Source of the DNA: Paucimonas sp.
GTDB lineage: Bacteria; Pseudomonadota; Gammaproteobacteria; Pseudomonadales; Pseudomonadaceae
DNA: 46,095 bases
Direction of reading: 5' to 3'
Assembly (NCBI GenBank): GCA_031253995.1
Contig: JAIRVG010000032.1
Span: forward strand, 1-46,095
The notes beneath the pieces are model-generated. The model saw only the letters and a program-made list of their open reading frames with translations, was not told where the DNA came from and searched no databases. Of this stretch, positions 16,112 through 24,943 are shown piece by piece. A program made the translations under genes and the position numbers. Position 1 is the stretch's first letter, and each line of letters opens with the position of its first letter.

Positions 16112-18508
16112 TTGTTCAAACCCTGGCCACTCGCTCTCGCCATCGCCCTGGCCGCCGCGCCCAGTGCCTTCGTCCGCGCCGAAGGCGCTGCCGAGCAACA
16201 ACTGCAGCGCTTCGACCTGCCCGCCGCCAGCCTGGCGCAGACCCTCAACGCCATCGCCCGCCAGGGTGGCCAGGTGATGTCCCTCGACCCTGCGCTGGTC
16301 GCCGGCAAGCAAGCACCGGCCATCCGCGGCGAGATGAGCGTGCAGCAGGCCCTGCAGCGAGCATTGGCGGGCAAGGGCCTGCAGGTCATCGTCACCGGCA
16401 GTGGCACGTTCAGCGTGGTGCCGGCGGTCGACGGCGCGCTGGAACTGGGGGCGACCAACGTCAACGGCACGGGCCTGGGGGAGACCACCGAAGGCAGCGG
16501 TTCCTACACCACCGGAGCGGTGACCATCGGCAAGACCCCGCAATCGCTGCGTCAGACGCCGCAGTCGGTGACCGTGGTGACGCGCAAGCTGATGGACGAC
16601 AAGAACCTCGTCTCCCTCGACCAGGTCATGGCCCAGACTCCGGGGATCACCCGCGCCAACCGCGGCTACGGCAACAACCATTTCAGTTCCCGCGGCTTCG
16701 ACCTGACCGATGACAGCTACATGGTCGATGGCGTGCCTGGCCAGGCATTCGCCTATACCGGCTGGATGATCCCGGACATGGCGGTGTTCGACCGTGTCGA
16801 AGTGCTGCGCGGTGCTGCCGGCCTGCTGGTGGGGGCAGGCGGCCCGGGCGGCGCGGTGAACCTGGTGCGCAAGCGGCCGACCGTCGAGCCGCGCTTTTCC
16901 GTCACCACCCGCGCCGGTTCCTGGGACAACTACCGCCTCGACCTCGACGCCAGCGGCAAGCTGAACGCCGAGGGCACCCTGCGCGGGCGCATGGTCGCCT
17001 CGTACGAGGACCGCGGTTCGTTCATCGACGTCACCACCTCCAAGCGCCCCTTGCTGTATGGCATCGTCGAGGGTGACCTGAGCGACGCCACCACCGTGGC
17101 CGTGGGCCTGCGTCGGCAGACCTCGCGCATCGACGGCTACAGCGTGCTTGGCCTGCCGAACAATCCCGACGGCAGCAATCCGCACCTCAAGCGCTCGACC
17201 TTTCTCGGCCAGGACTGGGCCAAGCTGCAGACCCGCACCGACGAGGTGTTCGCCGACCTGAGCCATCGTTTCAATGAAAACTGGAGCAGCAAGCTGGCCT
17301 TCTCCCACTCGGAAAGCGCGTTCAACCGCAGCGCCATCGAGTGGGGCGCGGAGGACTCCCTGGAATACGGCAGCCCCACCGGACCGATGATTTCCGGGAC
17401 CGGTTTCCACAAGTTCGACAGCACGGCCAATGCCGTCGATGGTCATCTGGATGGCAACTTCGAAGCCTTCGGCCTGAATCACCAGGTGTCGCTGGGTGCC
17501 AACTGGTCGCGGCGCGACATGAACGACAAGGACGCCACTGCGAAGCTGGCCACCCCGCTGCCATTGAACGTGTTCGATCCGGATCACCACCTCTTTCCGG
17601 AGCCGGCGCGACCAGACTGGGCCTACAAGGAAGACACCCTGGATACCCGCTACGGCGCCTACCTCAATGCCCGCCTGCACATGACCGAAGACCTGAGCCT
17701 GGTGCTGGGTGGACGGCTGAGCTGGTACAAGACCGAGGTCGACGATGGCGAGCGGGTCACCACCAACGAACAGCGGCACGAATTCACGCCGTTCGTGGGC
17801 GCGATCTATGACCTGGACGACACCTGGTCGCTGTACGCCAGCTACGCCGACATCTTCATGCCCCAGGCCAGCTACCGCACGGCCGCCGGCGGCATGCTCG
17901 ACCCGGCCATCGGCTCCAACTACGAGACCGGGATCAAGGGCGAGCTGCTGGACAAGCGCCTGAACGTTTCCTTCGCGGTGTTCTACATCGAGCAGGAAGA
18001 CGTCGCCGCCCGCGACTACGAGAACACCGGCAACTGTCCGCAGGACGTTGCCGGGCGCTGCTATGTGAACAGCGACGGCATCAACCGCAGCAAGGGCTTC
18101 GAGGCCGAGGCCAGCGGCGAGTTGCTGCCAGGGTTGCAGGTGGCGGCTGGCTACACCTTCAACACTACCCGCTCTTCGGAAGGCGGTCCGATCTCGGCGC
18201 AGACACCCAAGCACATGTTGCGGCTGAACACCAACTACACCCTGCCGGGTGAATGGAATCGCGTCAGTATCGGTGGCGGGGTGTCGGCGCAGAACAGCTA
18301 CTACGACGCCTACAACGGCGTGAGCAACAGTGGCCGGGCACTCTTCGACGCGCGCGCGGCCTACAAGGTCGACCAGCACTGGACGGTGGGCGTGGATATC
18401 GAGAACCTGCTGGATCGCAAGTATTTCGATTCGACAGGGTACTGGACCCGGGGGACGACCTATGGCGCACCGCGTAGCTACATGCTGACGCTGCGCGGGG
18501 ATTTCTGA
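16112..18508 (+). CDS. TonB-dependent siderophore receptor with STN signalling domain
   Basis: The protein has 798 aa. It has a signal peptide (MFKPWPLALAIALAAAPSAFVRA) and an STN/secretin-type N-terminal domain at about residues 30-103 (FDLPAASLAQTLNAIARQGG; ISVQQALQRAL-like). The plug follows (PQSLRQTPQSVTVVTRKLMDD; SRGFDLTDDSYMVDGVP; VEVLRGAAGLLVGAGGPGGAVNLVRKRP). A 22-strand-type barrel ends in aromatic Phe (LTLRGDF). The STN domain and the adjacent sigma/FecR genes show that it both imports a ferric siderophore and signals its presence. The start is a TTG at 16112 behind a good AGGAGA; ATG choices upstream lack it. Ferripyoverdine- or hydroxamate-type ligand is possible; the sequence does not decide. 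Confidence 0.9.
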   Translation: MFKPWPLALAIALAAAPSAFVRAEGAAEQQLQRFDLPAASLAQTLNAIARQGGQVMSLDPALVAGKQAPAIRGEMSVQQALQRALAGKGLQVIVTGSGTFSVVPAVDGALELGATNVNGTGLGETTEGSGSYTTGAVTIGKTPQSLRQTPQSVTVVTRKLMDDKNLVSLDQVMAQTPGITRANRGYGNNHFSSRGFDLTDDSYMVDGVPGQAFAYTGWMIPDMAVFDRVEVLRGAAGLLVGAGGPGGAVNLVRKRPTVEPRFSVTTRAGSWDNYRLDLDASGKLNAEGTLRGRMVASYEDRGSFIDVTTSKRPLLYGIVEGDLSDATTVAVGLRRQTSRIDGYSVLGLPNNPDGSNPHLKRSTFLGQDWAKLQTRTDEVFADLSHRFNENWSSKLAFSHSESAFNRSAIEWGAEDSLEYGSPTGPMISGTGFHKFDSTANAVDGHLDGNFEAFGLNHQVSLGANWSRRDMNDKDATAKLATPLPLNVFDPDHHLFPEPARPDWAYKEDTLDTRYGAYLNARLHMTEDLSLVLGGRLSWYKTEVDDGERVTTNEQRHEFTPFVGAIYDLDDTWSLYASYADIFMPQASYRTAAGGMLDPAIGSNYETGIKGELLDKRLNVSFAVFYIEQEDVAARDYENTGNCPQDVAGRCYVNSDGINRSKGFEAEASGELLPGLQVAAGYTFNTTRSSEGGPISAQTPKHMLRLNTNYTLPGEWNRVSIGGGVSAQNSYYDAYNGVSNSGRALFDARAAYKVDQHWTVGVDIENLLDRKYFDSTGYWTRGTTYGAPRSYMLTLRGDF

Positions 18509-18533
18509 GGTCTCCTTGCCATGGTTGGTGTTC

Positions 18534-18556
18534 GCGGGGCTGCCTTGCAGCCCCGC
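18534..18556 (+). terminator. Hairpin after the TonB receptor
   Basis: Perfect 10-bp arms GCGGGGCTGC and GCAGCCCCGC around CTT lie 26 bases past the receptor stop. There is no T-run, but position and GC-rich stem fit a terminator. Confidence 0.5.
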
Positions 18557-18722
18557 TCATGGAGCGGTTGCGCAGGGCCACGCTTTCTTTTGAAATATCC
18601 CCGCCATTCCAGGGAAACAAACCGGTCCCATCCTGATAGCGCGACGCACGTCGCTGGCTGAGGCCGGAGTCAAGTTGTTCCGTGCGATTGCATCAACCAT
18701 GATCTACAAAAGGATTTGAAAC

Positions 18723-19127
18723 ATGTACGCAAAGTTTCTCGCTGCAGCCCTCGTTCTTGCAGCGCCCATGGCCGCCACGGCGGCAACCTCCGTCACCATC
18801 GACGCCAACGCCAACTGCATTTCCAGCCCGTTCGGGCCGACTGCCCATGGCACCGCGGTAAAGATCCCGCTGGATGCCGGCCGCTACGTATTTTCGCTGG
18901 TGTCCAACACCATGAGCTGCTCGAACGGCGACCTGTCGGGTGGTTGCCTGGCTGATTCGGTGTTCCTGCAGGGCGGCTGGGGCAACGCCCGCTGGGGCAC
19001 CATGGTCTCTGCCAAGCCGACGGTCGTCGATATGCCGCAGACCGCCAACCTCTTCGCCTACATCGGTGATGACGGCTGCCAGAACAACACCGGAACGGCC
19101 CAGATCCTGATCCAGAAAGCCGACTGA
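18723..19127 (+). CDS. Small exported protein, possibly PA-IL-lectin-like
   Basis: The product has 134 aa with a signal peptide (MYAKFLAAALVLAAPMAATA). The mature part of about 114 aa is beta-rich and has four Cys (NC, SC, GGC, DGC) that could form two disulfides. The end, YIGDDGCQNNTGTAQILI, recalls the calcium-binding end of PA-IL (LecA) type galactose lectins, where D...NNSGS precedes the last strand. The loop is about two residues shorter than in LecA and the rest is only loosely similar, so lectin function is a guess. It is monocistronic between two hairpins. Confidence 0.6.
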   Translation: MYAKFLAAALVLAAPMAATAATSVTIDANANCISSPFGPTAHGTAVKIPLDAGRYVFSLVSNTMSCSNGDLSGGCLADSVFLQGGWGNARWGTMVSAKPTVVDMPQTANLFAYIGDDGCQNNTGTAQILIQKAD

Positions 19128-19133
19128 AGCACC

Positions 19134-19165
19134 ACGACGCGCTGTCCATGAGGGCGGCGCGTCGT
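19134..19165 (+). terminator. Terminator of the small exported protein gene
   Basis: Arms ACGACGCGC (19134-19142) and GCGCGTCGT (19157-19165) with a 14-base loop lie 6 bases after the stop codon, followed by TTCC. Confidence 0.6.
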
Positions 19166-19349
19166 TTCCTGCGCACGAAGCTCACCTCCCTCGCAAACCC
19201 TCGTTACTGCCTGCCCGAGCCCTCGATAGGTCCATCCGGACGCTGCAAGACTGATCCATCGCAGTGCACCGGAGAAGCGTGATGGCATTGTGCTTGACGC
19301 TATTCGCGCCGGCCCTAGACTGGGCCGCATTCCTCCTGGAGTCGGGTAT

Positions 19350-20171
19350 ATGGATTCTTCGCGTTGTCCGGACGGCAGCCTTCGCCGTCCGCCGTTCTCT
19401 CGCCTGCCGGTGACGATCGACCTGGCGCCGCTGCTGGCGGCGCTGGCGGAGATCGACGAAGGGCAGTGGCAGGCGCATTTCAACCAGGGTTACTACGACG
19501 GCGACTGGAGCGGCGTCGCCCTGATTTCCCCGGCCGATGCCGTGAGCGAACTGACCCATGGCGAGGGGCCCGCCGTCGAGCGCCAGCCCTGGCTGCGCGA
19601 CCCGCGCTGGCGCCAGGGCCTTGCTGCGCTGGACGTGGACATCCGCAATGCCCGGCTCATGCGCCTCGGGCCCGACAGCCATATCCACGAACACCGCGAC
19701 TACGACCTCGGCGGCCCGGATGCCGACATGCGCCTGCATGTGCCACTGCTTGCCCCTGTGCAGGTGGACTTCCTCCTGGAAAACCGCCGGGTGCCGATGC
19801 AGGCCGGGGAGTGCTGGTTCCTCGACCTGGACCGGGCGCACAGCGTCGACAACCATGACAGCAGCCCGCGGGTCCACCTGGTCATCGACGTGCGCCCCGG
19901 CCCCTGGCTGGACGCGGCCATCGACACCGGACTGGCGACCACGCCGCCAGCCGGCATCGGTCGCCAGGCCGCCGCCTTCGCCGGTTTCGCCCAATGGCTG
20001 GCGGGCAACCCGCAAGCCAGCGCGCAGTTGCAGGCGCTGCGTGACAGCGAGGCCTTCATCGAGCGCACCCTGGCGCTGGCGGCCGAACAGGGCTTCGTCT
20101 TCACCCGCGCGCAAGTGCGCGCCGCCATGCGCCAGGGGCGCAGTAGCTGGAGAGACCAATGGAAAGCCTGA
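19350..20171 (+). CDS. Aspartyl/asparaginyl beta-hydroxylase-family dioxygenase
   Basis: The protein has 273 aa. The iron/2-oxoglutarate pattern of the Asp_Arg_Hydrox family is visible: RLGPDSHIHEHRDYDLG, then DMRLHVPLLAPVQVDFLLEN, the AGECWFLDLDRAHSV segment and SSPRVHLVIDVRPG. The first His and the distal His would bind Fe(II), and the Arg in PRVHLVID would bind 2-oxoglutarate. The C-terminal third (QAAAFAGFAQWLAGNP) is an extra helical part. It should hydroxylate an Asp/Asn-like or peptide substrate in the cytosol. ATG 19350 (GGAG upstream) is preferred. The gene overlaps the sulfotransferase gene by 13 bases, so the two products very probably act together. Confidence 0.8.
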   Translation: MDSSRCPDGSLRRPPFSRLPVTIDLAPLLAALAEIDEGQWQAHFNQGYYDGDWSGVALISPADAVSELTHGEGPAVERQPWLRDPRWRQGLAALDVDIRNARLMRLGPDSHIHEHRDYDLGGPDADMRLHVPLLAPVQVDFLLENRRVPMQAGECWFLDLDRAHSVDNHDSSPRVHLVIDVRPGPWLDAAIDTGLATTPPAGIGRQAAAFAGFAQWLAGNPQASAQLQALRDSEAFIERTLALAAEQGFVFTRAQVRAAMRQGRSSWRDQWKA

Positions 20172-21109
20172 ATCTGCACGGCTGGTTGCCGATCCGTATC
20201 TGGCAAGAGGCGGGCGAATGGCGGGTCGACTGGTGCTGGTTCGGCGAGCAGCGCCTGGACCAGCCGTTCTTCCGTGATTCGGTGGACGACGCCCTGCGCC
20301 TGCCGTTCAACCAGGCCTTGCGCCGCCAGACCTCGCTGGAAGAACTGAGCCAGTGGCAGGCGCAAAGCCCCGGCGTGCCACCGCGCGCGTTCATCTACCA
20401 CGCCTCGCGCTGTGGCTCGACCCTGCTGGGCCAGATGCTCTCGCGCCTGCCCAGCCTGGTGGTGCTGTCCGAGCCGCCGCCCCTCGATACGCTGTTGCGC
20501 ATCGACCTGCCCGACGAGCAGCGCAAGGCAGCGCTGCGCGGCCTGCTCTCGGCCTATGGCCAGGTGCGCAGCGGCACTGAGCGGGCGCTGGTGATCAAGC
20601 TGGATGCCTGGAACATCCGCGAACGGGCAATTCTGCGCGAATGCTTCCCCGAGGTGCCGTGGCTGTACCTGTACCGCGAGCCGGTGGAAATCGCTGTGTC
20701 GCACATGCGCCAGGGCGGCATGCAGATGGTTCCCGGCATGATCGGTTCGGCCTGGCTGGATGGCGACGGCACACCTGCCAAGCGCGAGGAGGAAATCGCC
20801 CGTCGCCTGGGCCTGATGCTCGGTGCCGCGGTGGAGCATTGCGCGGCGGAAGGCAACCTGCTGCTCAACTACAGCGAACTGCCGGCGGCGATGAACGGCC
20901 ATCTGGCGGATTTCTTCGGCCTGGCGCCGGAGGAAGCGGAACTGGCTTACGCCGCCGCCGCACGCAACGCCAAGCACCCCGGGCAGGCCTTCGTCGCCGA
21001 TAGCCAGGGCAAGCGCGACGAGGCGTCGCCGGCGGTACGGGAGCAAGTCGAAGCGTGGGCGCGTCAGCCTTACCTGGCACTGGAGGCGCTGCGCCTGGCG
21101 GCGCGCTGA
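20159..21109 (+). CDS. Sulfotransferase-family protein
   Basis: The protein has 316 aa. A P-loop-like PAPS-binding motif is FIYHASRCGSTLLGQML (near residues 79-95), where the Arg replaces the more common Lys/Pro. A 3'-phosphate-binding region follows (LYLYREPVEIAVSHMRQ), as in bacterial sulfotransferases (R..P...S). It has no signal peptide, so it acts in the cytosol with PAPS. The ATG lies within the last codons of the hydroxylase gene, with GGAGAG in front. This suggests hydroxylation followed by O-sulfation of one substrate, which is inference. The substrate is unknown. Confidence 0.75.
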   Translation: MESLNLHGWLPIRIWQEAGEWRVDWCWFGEQRLDQPFFRDSVDDALRLPFNQALRRQTSLEELSQWQAQSPGVPPRAFIYHASRCGSTLLGQMLSRLPSLVVLSEPPPLDTLLRIDLPDEQRKAALRGLLSAYGQVRSGTERALVIKLDAWNIRERAILRECFPEVPWLYLYREPVEIAVSHMRQGGMQMVPGMIGSAWLDGDGTPAKREEEIARRLGLMLGAAVEHCAAEGNLLLNYSELPAAMNGHLADFFGLAPEEAELAYAAAARNAKHPGQAFVADSQGKRDEASPAVREQVEAWARQPYLALEALRLAAR

Positions 21110-21151
21110 CGCGGTGGACGGTCGCCACCCGCGCCAGCGTCGCGGGTGGTG

Positions 21152-21382
21152 TCAGGGCTTGTGGATATGGGCGACGATCTCGTCCTTGATCTTCAGGCGT
21201 TCCTTACGCAGCCGGTTGATCTCTTCATCGGCGCCGGCGCTGTCCTCGGCCTCGACGACCTCCTTGTCCTTGCGCAGGTAGTCCTCCTCAAGGGTGCTCA
21301 GCCGGGCATCCTTCTTCTTGTGTGCCTCGAATTCTTCCGCGGTCACTCCCAGGTCGGCGTACAGATTGTGCTTGACCGGCAT
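21152..21382 (-). CDS. YdcH/DUF465-family small coiled-coil protein
   Basis: A 76-aa protein, highly charged, with the typical opening MPVKHNLYADLGVTAEEFEAHKKKD and closing INRLRKERLKIKDEIVAHI of the DUF465/YdcH family. It should form a helical hairpin or coiled coil. It has no known catalytic role. It is a single gene convergent with the sulfotransferase gene. Confidence 0.8.
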   Translation of the reverse strand: MPVKHNLYADLGVTAEEFEAHKKKDARLSTLEEDYLRKDKEVVEAEDSAGADEEINRLRKERLKIKDEIVAHIHKP

Positions 21383-21493
21383 ACATGGATCTCCTCAGTC
21401 AGGTCGGGGCATGAACCTTCAGGATAGTTGCCTTTGCCGGGTTGGAAAGCTGGCGTTAGTCTGTCGGACTCATTCCCGCAAGCGGTAATCGTC

Positions 21494-21859
21494 ATGCCTC
21501 AGCTTCACCTGGAATACAGCGCCAACCTGCGCACCCTCGACACCGACAAGGCCCTGCTGCGCCTGAACAGCGCCCTGGTCGCCAGCGGCCAGTTCAGCGA
21601 TGAAGTGGACATCAAGAGCCGCGCCGTGGCCCATGAGGTGTTCCGCGTCGGCATCGCCCCGGCCGAACGCGCCTTCGTCCATGTGAAGCTGGCCCTGCTC
21701 AGCGGTCGCTCGCCGGCGATCAAGCGCCAGCTGTCTGCCGACCTGATCGAAGTGCTGAAGGACCTGGTGCCGACGCAGGCAGGGGTGGATATCCAGTTGT
21801 GCGTGGAGCTGCTGGATATCGATCGTGATTCTTATTCCAAAGTGCGTTTGCCCGGCTGA
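21494..21859 (+). CDS. 5-carboxymethyl-2-hydroxymuconate isomerase-family protein
   Basis: A 121-aa member of the tautomerase superfamily. The start MPQLHLEYSANL leaves Pro as the N-terminal catalytic residue after Met removal, as in CHMI. The remainder fits the family (VAHEVFRVGIAPAERAFVHVKLALLSGRSPAIKRQLSADLIEVLK). The classical enzyme isomerises an intermediate of homoprotocatechuate degradation, but no hpa genes are seen here. The orphan gene may act on another keto-enol substrate. The start is fixed by the need for Pro at position 2. Confidence 0.8.
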   Translation: MPQLHLEYSANLRTLDTDKALLRLNSALVASGQFSDEVDIKSRAVAHEVFRVGIAPAERAFVHVKLALLSGRSPAIKRQLSADLIEVLKDLVPTQAGVDIQLCVELLDIDRDSYSKVRLPG

Positions 21860-21869
21860 TGCCAAAGCC

Positions 21870-21894
21870 AGCCGCCGTTTCCTGAACGGCGGCT
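21870..21894 (+). terminator. Hairpin after the CHMI-family gene
   Basis: Perfect 10-bp arms AGCCGCCGTT and AACGGCGGCT around TCCTG start 11 bases after the stop codon. There is no T-run. Confidence 0.55.
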
Positions 21895-21942
21895 GAACGA
21901 CAGGACGCGGATTAACAATCATTCATCTGCGACCATCGTTTG

Positions 21943-21958
21943 TTGGCATTTTTTTCAC
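21943..21958 (+). promoter_or_regulatory. ColR-like binding motif upstream of eptA
   Basis: The bases TTGGCATTTTTTTCAC match the motif reported for ColR of P. putida (YYNASNNYTTTTTCAC) except one position (G for A at the fourth). It lies about 94 bases upstream of the eptA start. ColRS is known to control phosphoethanolamine transferase genes in Pseudomonas under zinc or similar stress, so the match is biologically sensible. The motif is recalled from memory. Confidence 0.5.
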
Positions 21959-22051
21959 GGAAAATTGATGAACGGCTGCTTAAAGTCCGCCCCATGAACA
22001 AACTTGTGTCGCAACGGCACAAGTGGTGGATTTCTCAATAAGCGAATCGTC

Positions 22052-23686
22052 ATGCTCAAAATAAAGTCGCTGCGTCCCGAATGGGTGACGCTGCTTGCCA
22101 GTGCCTATCTGCTGATCGGCTTCAACTCGGTACTCTGGGAACATATCGCTTCGGTATTGCAAGGCGACAGCCATGCCGTGGTGTTGCGCCTGGCCTTCGG
22201 TGTGCTGTTGTTGTGCGCCTTCAATATCGTGCTGACGTTGCTGGCGTTTCGCAGAACACTGAAACCGCTGTTGGCGACGTTATTCATCATCAGTGCCGGC
22301 GTGGCTTATTTCATGAGCCAGTATGGGGTGTTGATCGATATCGGCATGTTGCGCAATACCGTCGAGACCAATGTTACGGAAGTGCGCGACCTGCTGTCGT
22401 TGAAGTTGTTCTTTTATATTCTTCTGCTCGGTGTAGTGCCGACGCTGATTCTGTTCAGGACGCCGATAAAGTTCCGCACCTTGCCCCGCGAGTTATTGCA
22501 GAAGTTGTGGGTCGGCCTGGCCAGTGCCGCCGTGCTCGCGGCGGTGGCGATGGCCAATTACCAGGGCCTGGCCTCGCTGTTTCGCAATCACCACGAACTG
22601 CGCCTGATGGTGGTGCCGAGCAACTACATCGGTGCTTCGGTCAACTACGTGCGCGAAAAGGTCGGCGTGGCCGCGCAGCCGTTCAGCAAGATCGGCGAGG
22701 ACGCCACCCTGGCGCCGTCCTGGTCCACTCACCCGCGCAAGTCCCTGACCGTGCTGGTGGTGGGGGAGAGCGCCCGGGCGGAAAACTTCGGCCTGCTGGG
22801 CTATGGCCGTGACACCAACCCGGAACTGAGCAAGGAAAAGGGTCTGGTGGCCTTCAGCAACGTCACTTCCTGCGGTACCGAAACCGCCGTGTCCGTGCCC
22901 TGCATGTTCTCCGGCATGACCCGCAAGGACTACGACGCGGTCAAGGCGAAGAACCAGGAAGGCCTGCTGGACATGCTCCAGCGCGCCGGCCTCGCCGTGT
23001 ATTGGCGCGACAACCAGTCCGGTTGCAAGGGAACCTGCGACCGGGTGCACGTCGAGGACGTCAGCAATCTCAAGGAGCCGACCCTGTGCGCCGACAGCGA
23101 ATGCCATGACGAAATCCTCCTCAAGGACCTCGCCGCGCGCATCGACGACCTGAAGGAGGACACCGTGCTGGTCCTGCACCAGATGGGCAGCCACGGTCCC
23201 GACTACTACAAGCGCTACCCGGCGGCCTTCGAGCGCTTCACCCCGGTGTGCCACAGCAACGCCCTCAACCAGTGCGACCGGCAGAGCATCGTCAACGGCT
23301 ACGACAACACCCTGCTGTACACCGACCATGTGCTGGCCTCTCTGATCGACGTGCTGCGCAGCAAGCAGGACCAGGTCGACACGGCGATGATCTACCTGTC
23401 CGACCATGGCGAATCGCTGGGCGAATACAACCTGTTCCTCCATGGCACCCCGTACATGCTGGCGCCGGAGCAACAGAAGCATGTGCCGATGCTGGCCTGG
23501 TTCTCGGACAACTACCGCAGCACCTTCGGCGTCGATGTCGACTGCCTGCAACAGGGCCGCGAGCGGCCGCTGAGCCAGGACAACCTGTTCCATTCCATGC
23601 TCGGGCTGCTGCAGGTGAAGACCGCGCTGTACAACCCGCAGCTGGACCTGTTCACCGGTTGCCGCGGCGCCCAGGCGGCGCGCTGA
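22052..23686 (+). CDS. eptA: Lipid A phosphoethanolamine transferase
   Basis: The protein has 544 aa. It has five N-terminal membrane segments (from WVTLLASAYLLIGFN to LWVGLASAAVLAAVAMANY) and a periplasmic sulfatase-fold domain from about residue 210. Catalytic and zinc positions can be seen: VVGES (E239), CGTETAVSVPC with T278 as phosphoenzyme nucleophile and the flanking Cys pair 274/284, and LSDHGESLGE with the Asp-His pair. Spacing E239-T278 equals that of E246-T285 in MCR-1. It transfers phosphoethanolamine from phosphatidylethanolamine to lipid A, lowering surface charge and cationic peptide binding. ATG 22052 is chosen because it puts the first membrane segment at the N-terminus. A ColR-like box lies upstream. 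Confidence 0.92.
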   Translation: MLKIKSLRPEWVTLLASAYLLIGFNSVLWEHIASVLQGDSHAVVLRLAFGVLLLCAFNIVLTLLAFRRTLKPLLATLFIISAGVAYFMSQYGVLIDIGMLRNTVETNVTEVRDLLSLKLFFYILLLGVVPTLILFRTPIKFRTLPRELLQKLWVGLASAAVLAAVAMANYQGLASLFRNHHELRLMVVPSNYIGASVNYVREKVGVAAQPFSKIGEDATLAPSWSTHPRKSLTVLVVGESARAENFGLLGYGRDTNPELSKEKGLVAFSNVTSCGTETAVSVPCMFSGMTRKDYDAVKAKNQEGLLDMLQRAGLAVYWRDNQSGCKGTCDRVHVEDVSNLKEPTLCADSECHDEILLKDLAARIDDLKEDTVLVLHQMGSHGPDYYKRYPAAFERFTPVCHSNALNQCDRQSIVNGYDNTLLYTDHVLASLIDVLRSKQDQVDTAMIYLSDHGESLGEYNLFLHGTPYMLAPEQQKHVPMLAWFSDNYRSTFGVDVDCLQQGRERPLSQDNLFHSMLGLLQVKTALYNPQLDLFTGCRGAQAAR

Positions 23687-23809
23687 GGATCATCGCAAGA
23701 TCGCGGCACGGGTTTCCCCCATCTACCCTTGGAAGTACCACCGTCGAGCGGTTTCCCGGCGGTGGCCTGTGCCGTATATACTGCGCGCCATTGTAAGTGG
23801 GAGAGCCTT

Positions 23810-24943
23810 GTGGCCATCGATATTCACTGGATCCGCGACGACAGCGCCCTGGCCGAACACTGCCAGCGCTGGCGTCAACTGCCCTTCGTGGCCCTCGACA
23901 CCGAGTTCATGCGGGTCGACACCTTCTATCCCAAGGCCGGTTTGATCCAGGTCGGCGACGGGCAAAGTGCCTTTCTCATCGACCCGCTGCTGATCCAAGA
24001 CTGGCAGCCGCTGGCCGGCCTGCTCGAAGACCCTGCGGTGACCAAGGTCCTGCATGCCTGCAGCGAAGACCTCGAAGTCCTCGCCCGCCTCACCGGCAGC
24101 CTGCCGCTGCCGCTGTTCGACACCCAGCTCGCCGCCGGCTACCTCAACCTCGGCTTCTCCATGGGCTACTCGCGCCTGGTCCAGGAAGTGCTCGGCATCG
24201 AGCTGCCCAAGGGCGAGACCCGTTCCGACTGGCTGCAACGTCCGCTGTCCGAGACCCAGGTCAGCTACGCCGCCGAAGACGCCGTGCACCTGGCCGAGCT
24301 GTACGAACGCCTGCGTCCGCAACTGAGCGAAGAAAAGAACGCCTGGGTCCTGGAAGACGGCGCCGAACTGGTGGTGCAACTGCGCCGCGAGATCGACCCC
24401 TACCTGTTGTACCGCGAGGCCAAGCTGGCCTGGAAACTGTCCCGCGCGCAACTGGCGGTGCTGCGCGAGCTGTGTGCCTGGCGCGAACTGGAAGCCCGTG
24501 AACGCGACGTGCCGCGCAACCGCATCCTGCGCGAGCACGCCATGTGGCCGATGGCACGGACCCAGCCGGACAACCTGGTGGCCCTGGCCCGCATCGAGGA
24601 CATGCATCCGCGCACCATCCGCCAGGATGGCGAGTTCCTCCTCGACCTGATCAAGCGCACCGGCAGCCTGCCGCCCGAGGAGTGGCCGCCGGCCGTGCCG
24701 GAGCCGCTGCCGATCGAGGCCGCGGCGCTGCTCAAGAAGCTGCGTGCCATTGGCCAGGCCGAGGCCGAGCGCCTGGACATCGCCCCCGAGCTGATGCTGC
24801 GCAAGAAGACCCTCGAAGCGCTGATCAAGAGCGGCTTCCCCGAGGGACCGTACCAACTGCCCGACTCGCTGCGCGGCTGGCGTCGCGAGCGCATGGGCCA
24901 GGCCCTCCTGGATTGCCTGGCCGACGCTGGAGAACCGATTTGA
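23810..24943 (+). CDS. rnd: Ribonuclease D
   Basis: The protein has 377 aa. The DEDDy 3'-5' exonuclease domain shows [16 protein letters not shown] (Asp, Glu), [11 protein letters not shown] (Asp) and [15 protein letters not shown] (Tyr, Asp). An HRDC-type region follows ([37 protein letters not shown]). It trims 3' ends of tRNA and other stable RNAs in the cytosol. The start is GTG 23810 behind GGGAG; an upstream ATG at 23729 has no ribosome site. The stop overlaps the TTG start of ycgL, a pairing common in pseudomonads. Confidence 0.93.
   Translation: MAIDIHWIRDDSALAEHCQRWRQLPFVALDTEFMRVDTFYPKAGLIQVGDGQSAFLIDPLLIQDWQPLAGLLEDPAVTKVLHACSEDLEVLARLTGSLPLPLFDTQLAAGYLNLGFSMGYSRLVQEVLGIELPKGETRSDWLQRPLSETQVSYAAEDAVHLAELYERLRPQLSEEKNAWVLEDGAELVVQLRREIDPYLLYREAKLAWKLSRAQLAVLRELCAWRELEARERDVPRNRILREHAMWPMARTQPDNLVALARIEDMHPRTIRQDGEFLLDLIKRTGSLPPEEWPPAVPEPLPIEAAALLKKLRAIGQAEAERLDIAPELMLRKKTLEALIKSGFPEGPYQLPDSLRGWRRERMGQALLDCLADAGEPI

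Noticed and set aside
16067..18379. 770-codon open frame antisense to the TonB receptor
   Set aside because: It is a frame shadow of a high-GC gene; the receptor frame has a signal peptide, domains and a terminal Phe, while the antisense product has no recognisable domain.
19182..20159. Long antisense frame opposite the hydroxylase gene
   Set aside because: The hydroxylase frame has the iron and 2-oxoglutarate motifs; the antisense product has no domain.
21494..21859. A homoprotocatechuate degradation operon
   Set aside because: Only one CHMI-like gene is present; neighbours are unrelated, so pathway assignment is not supported.
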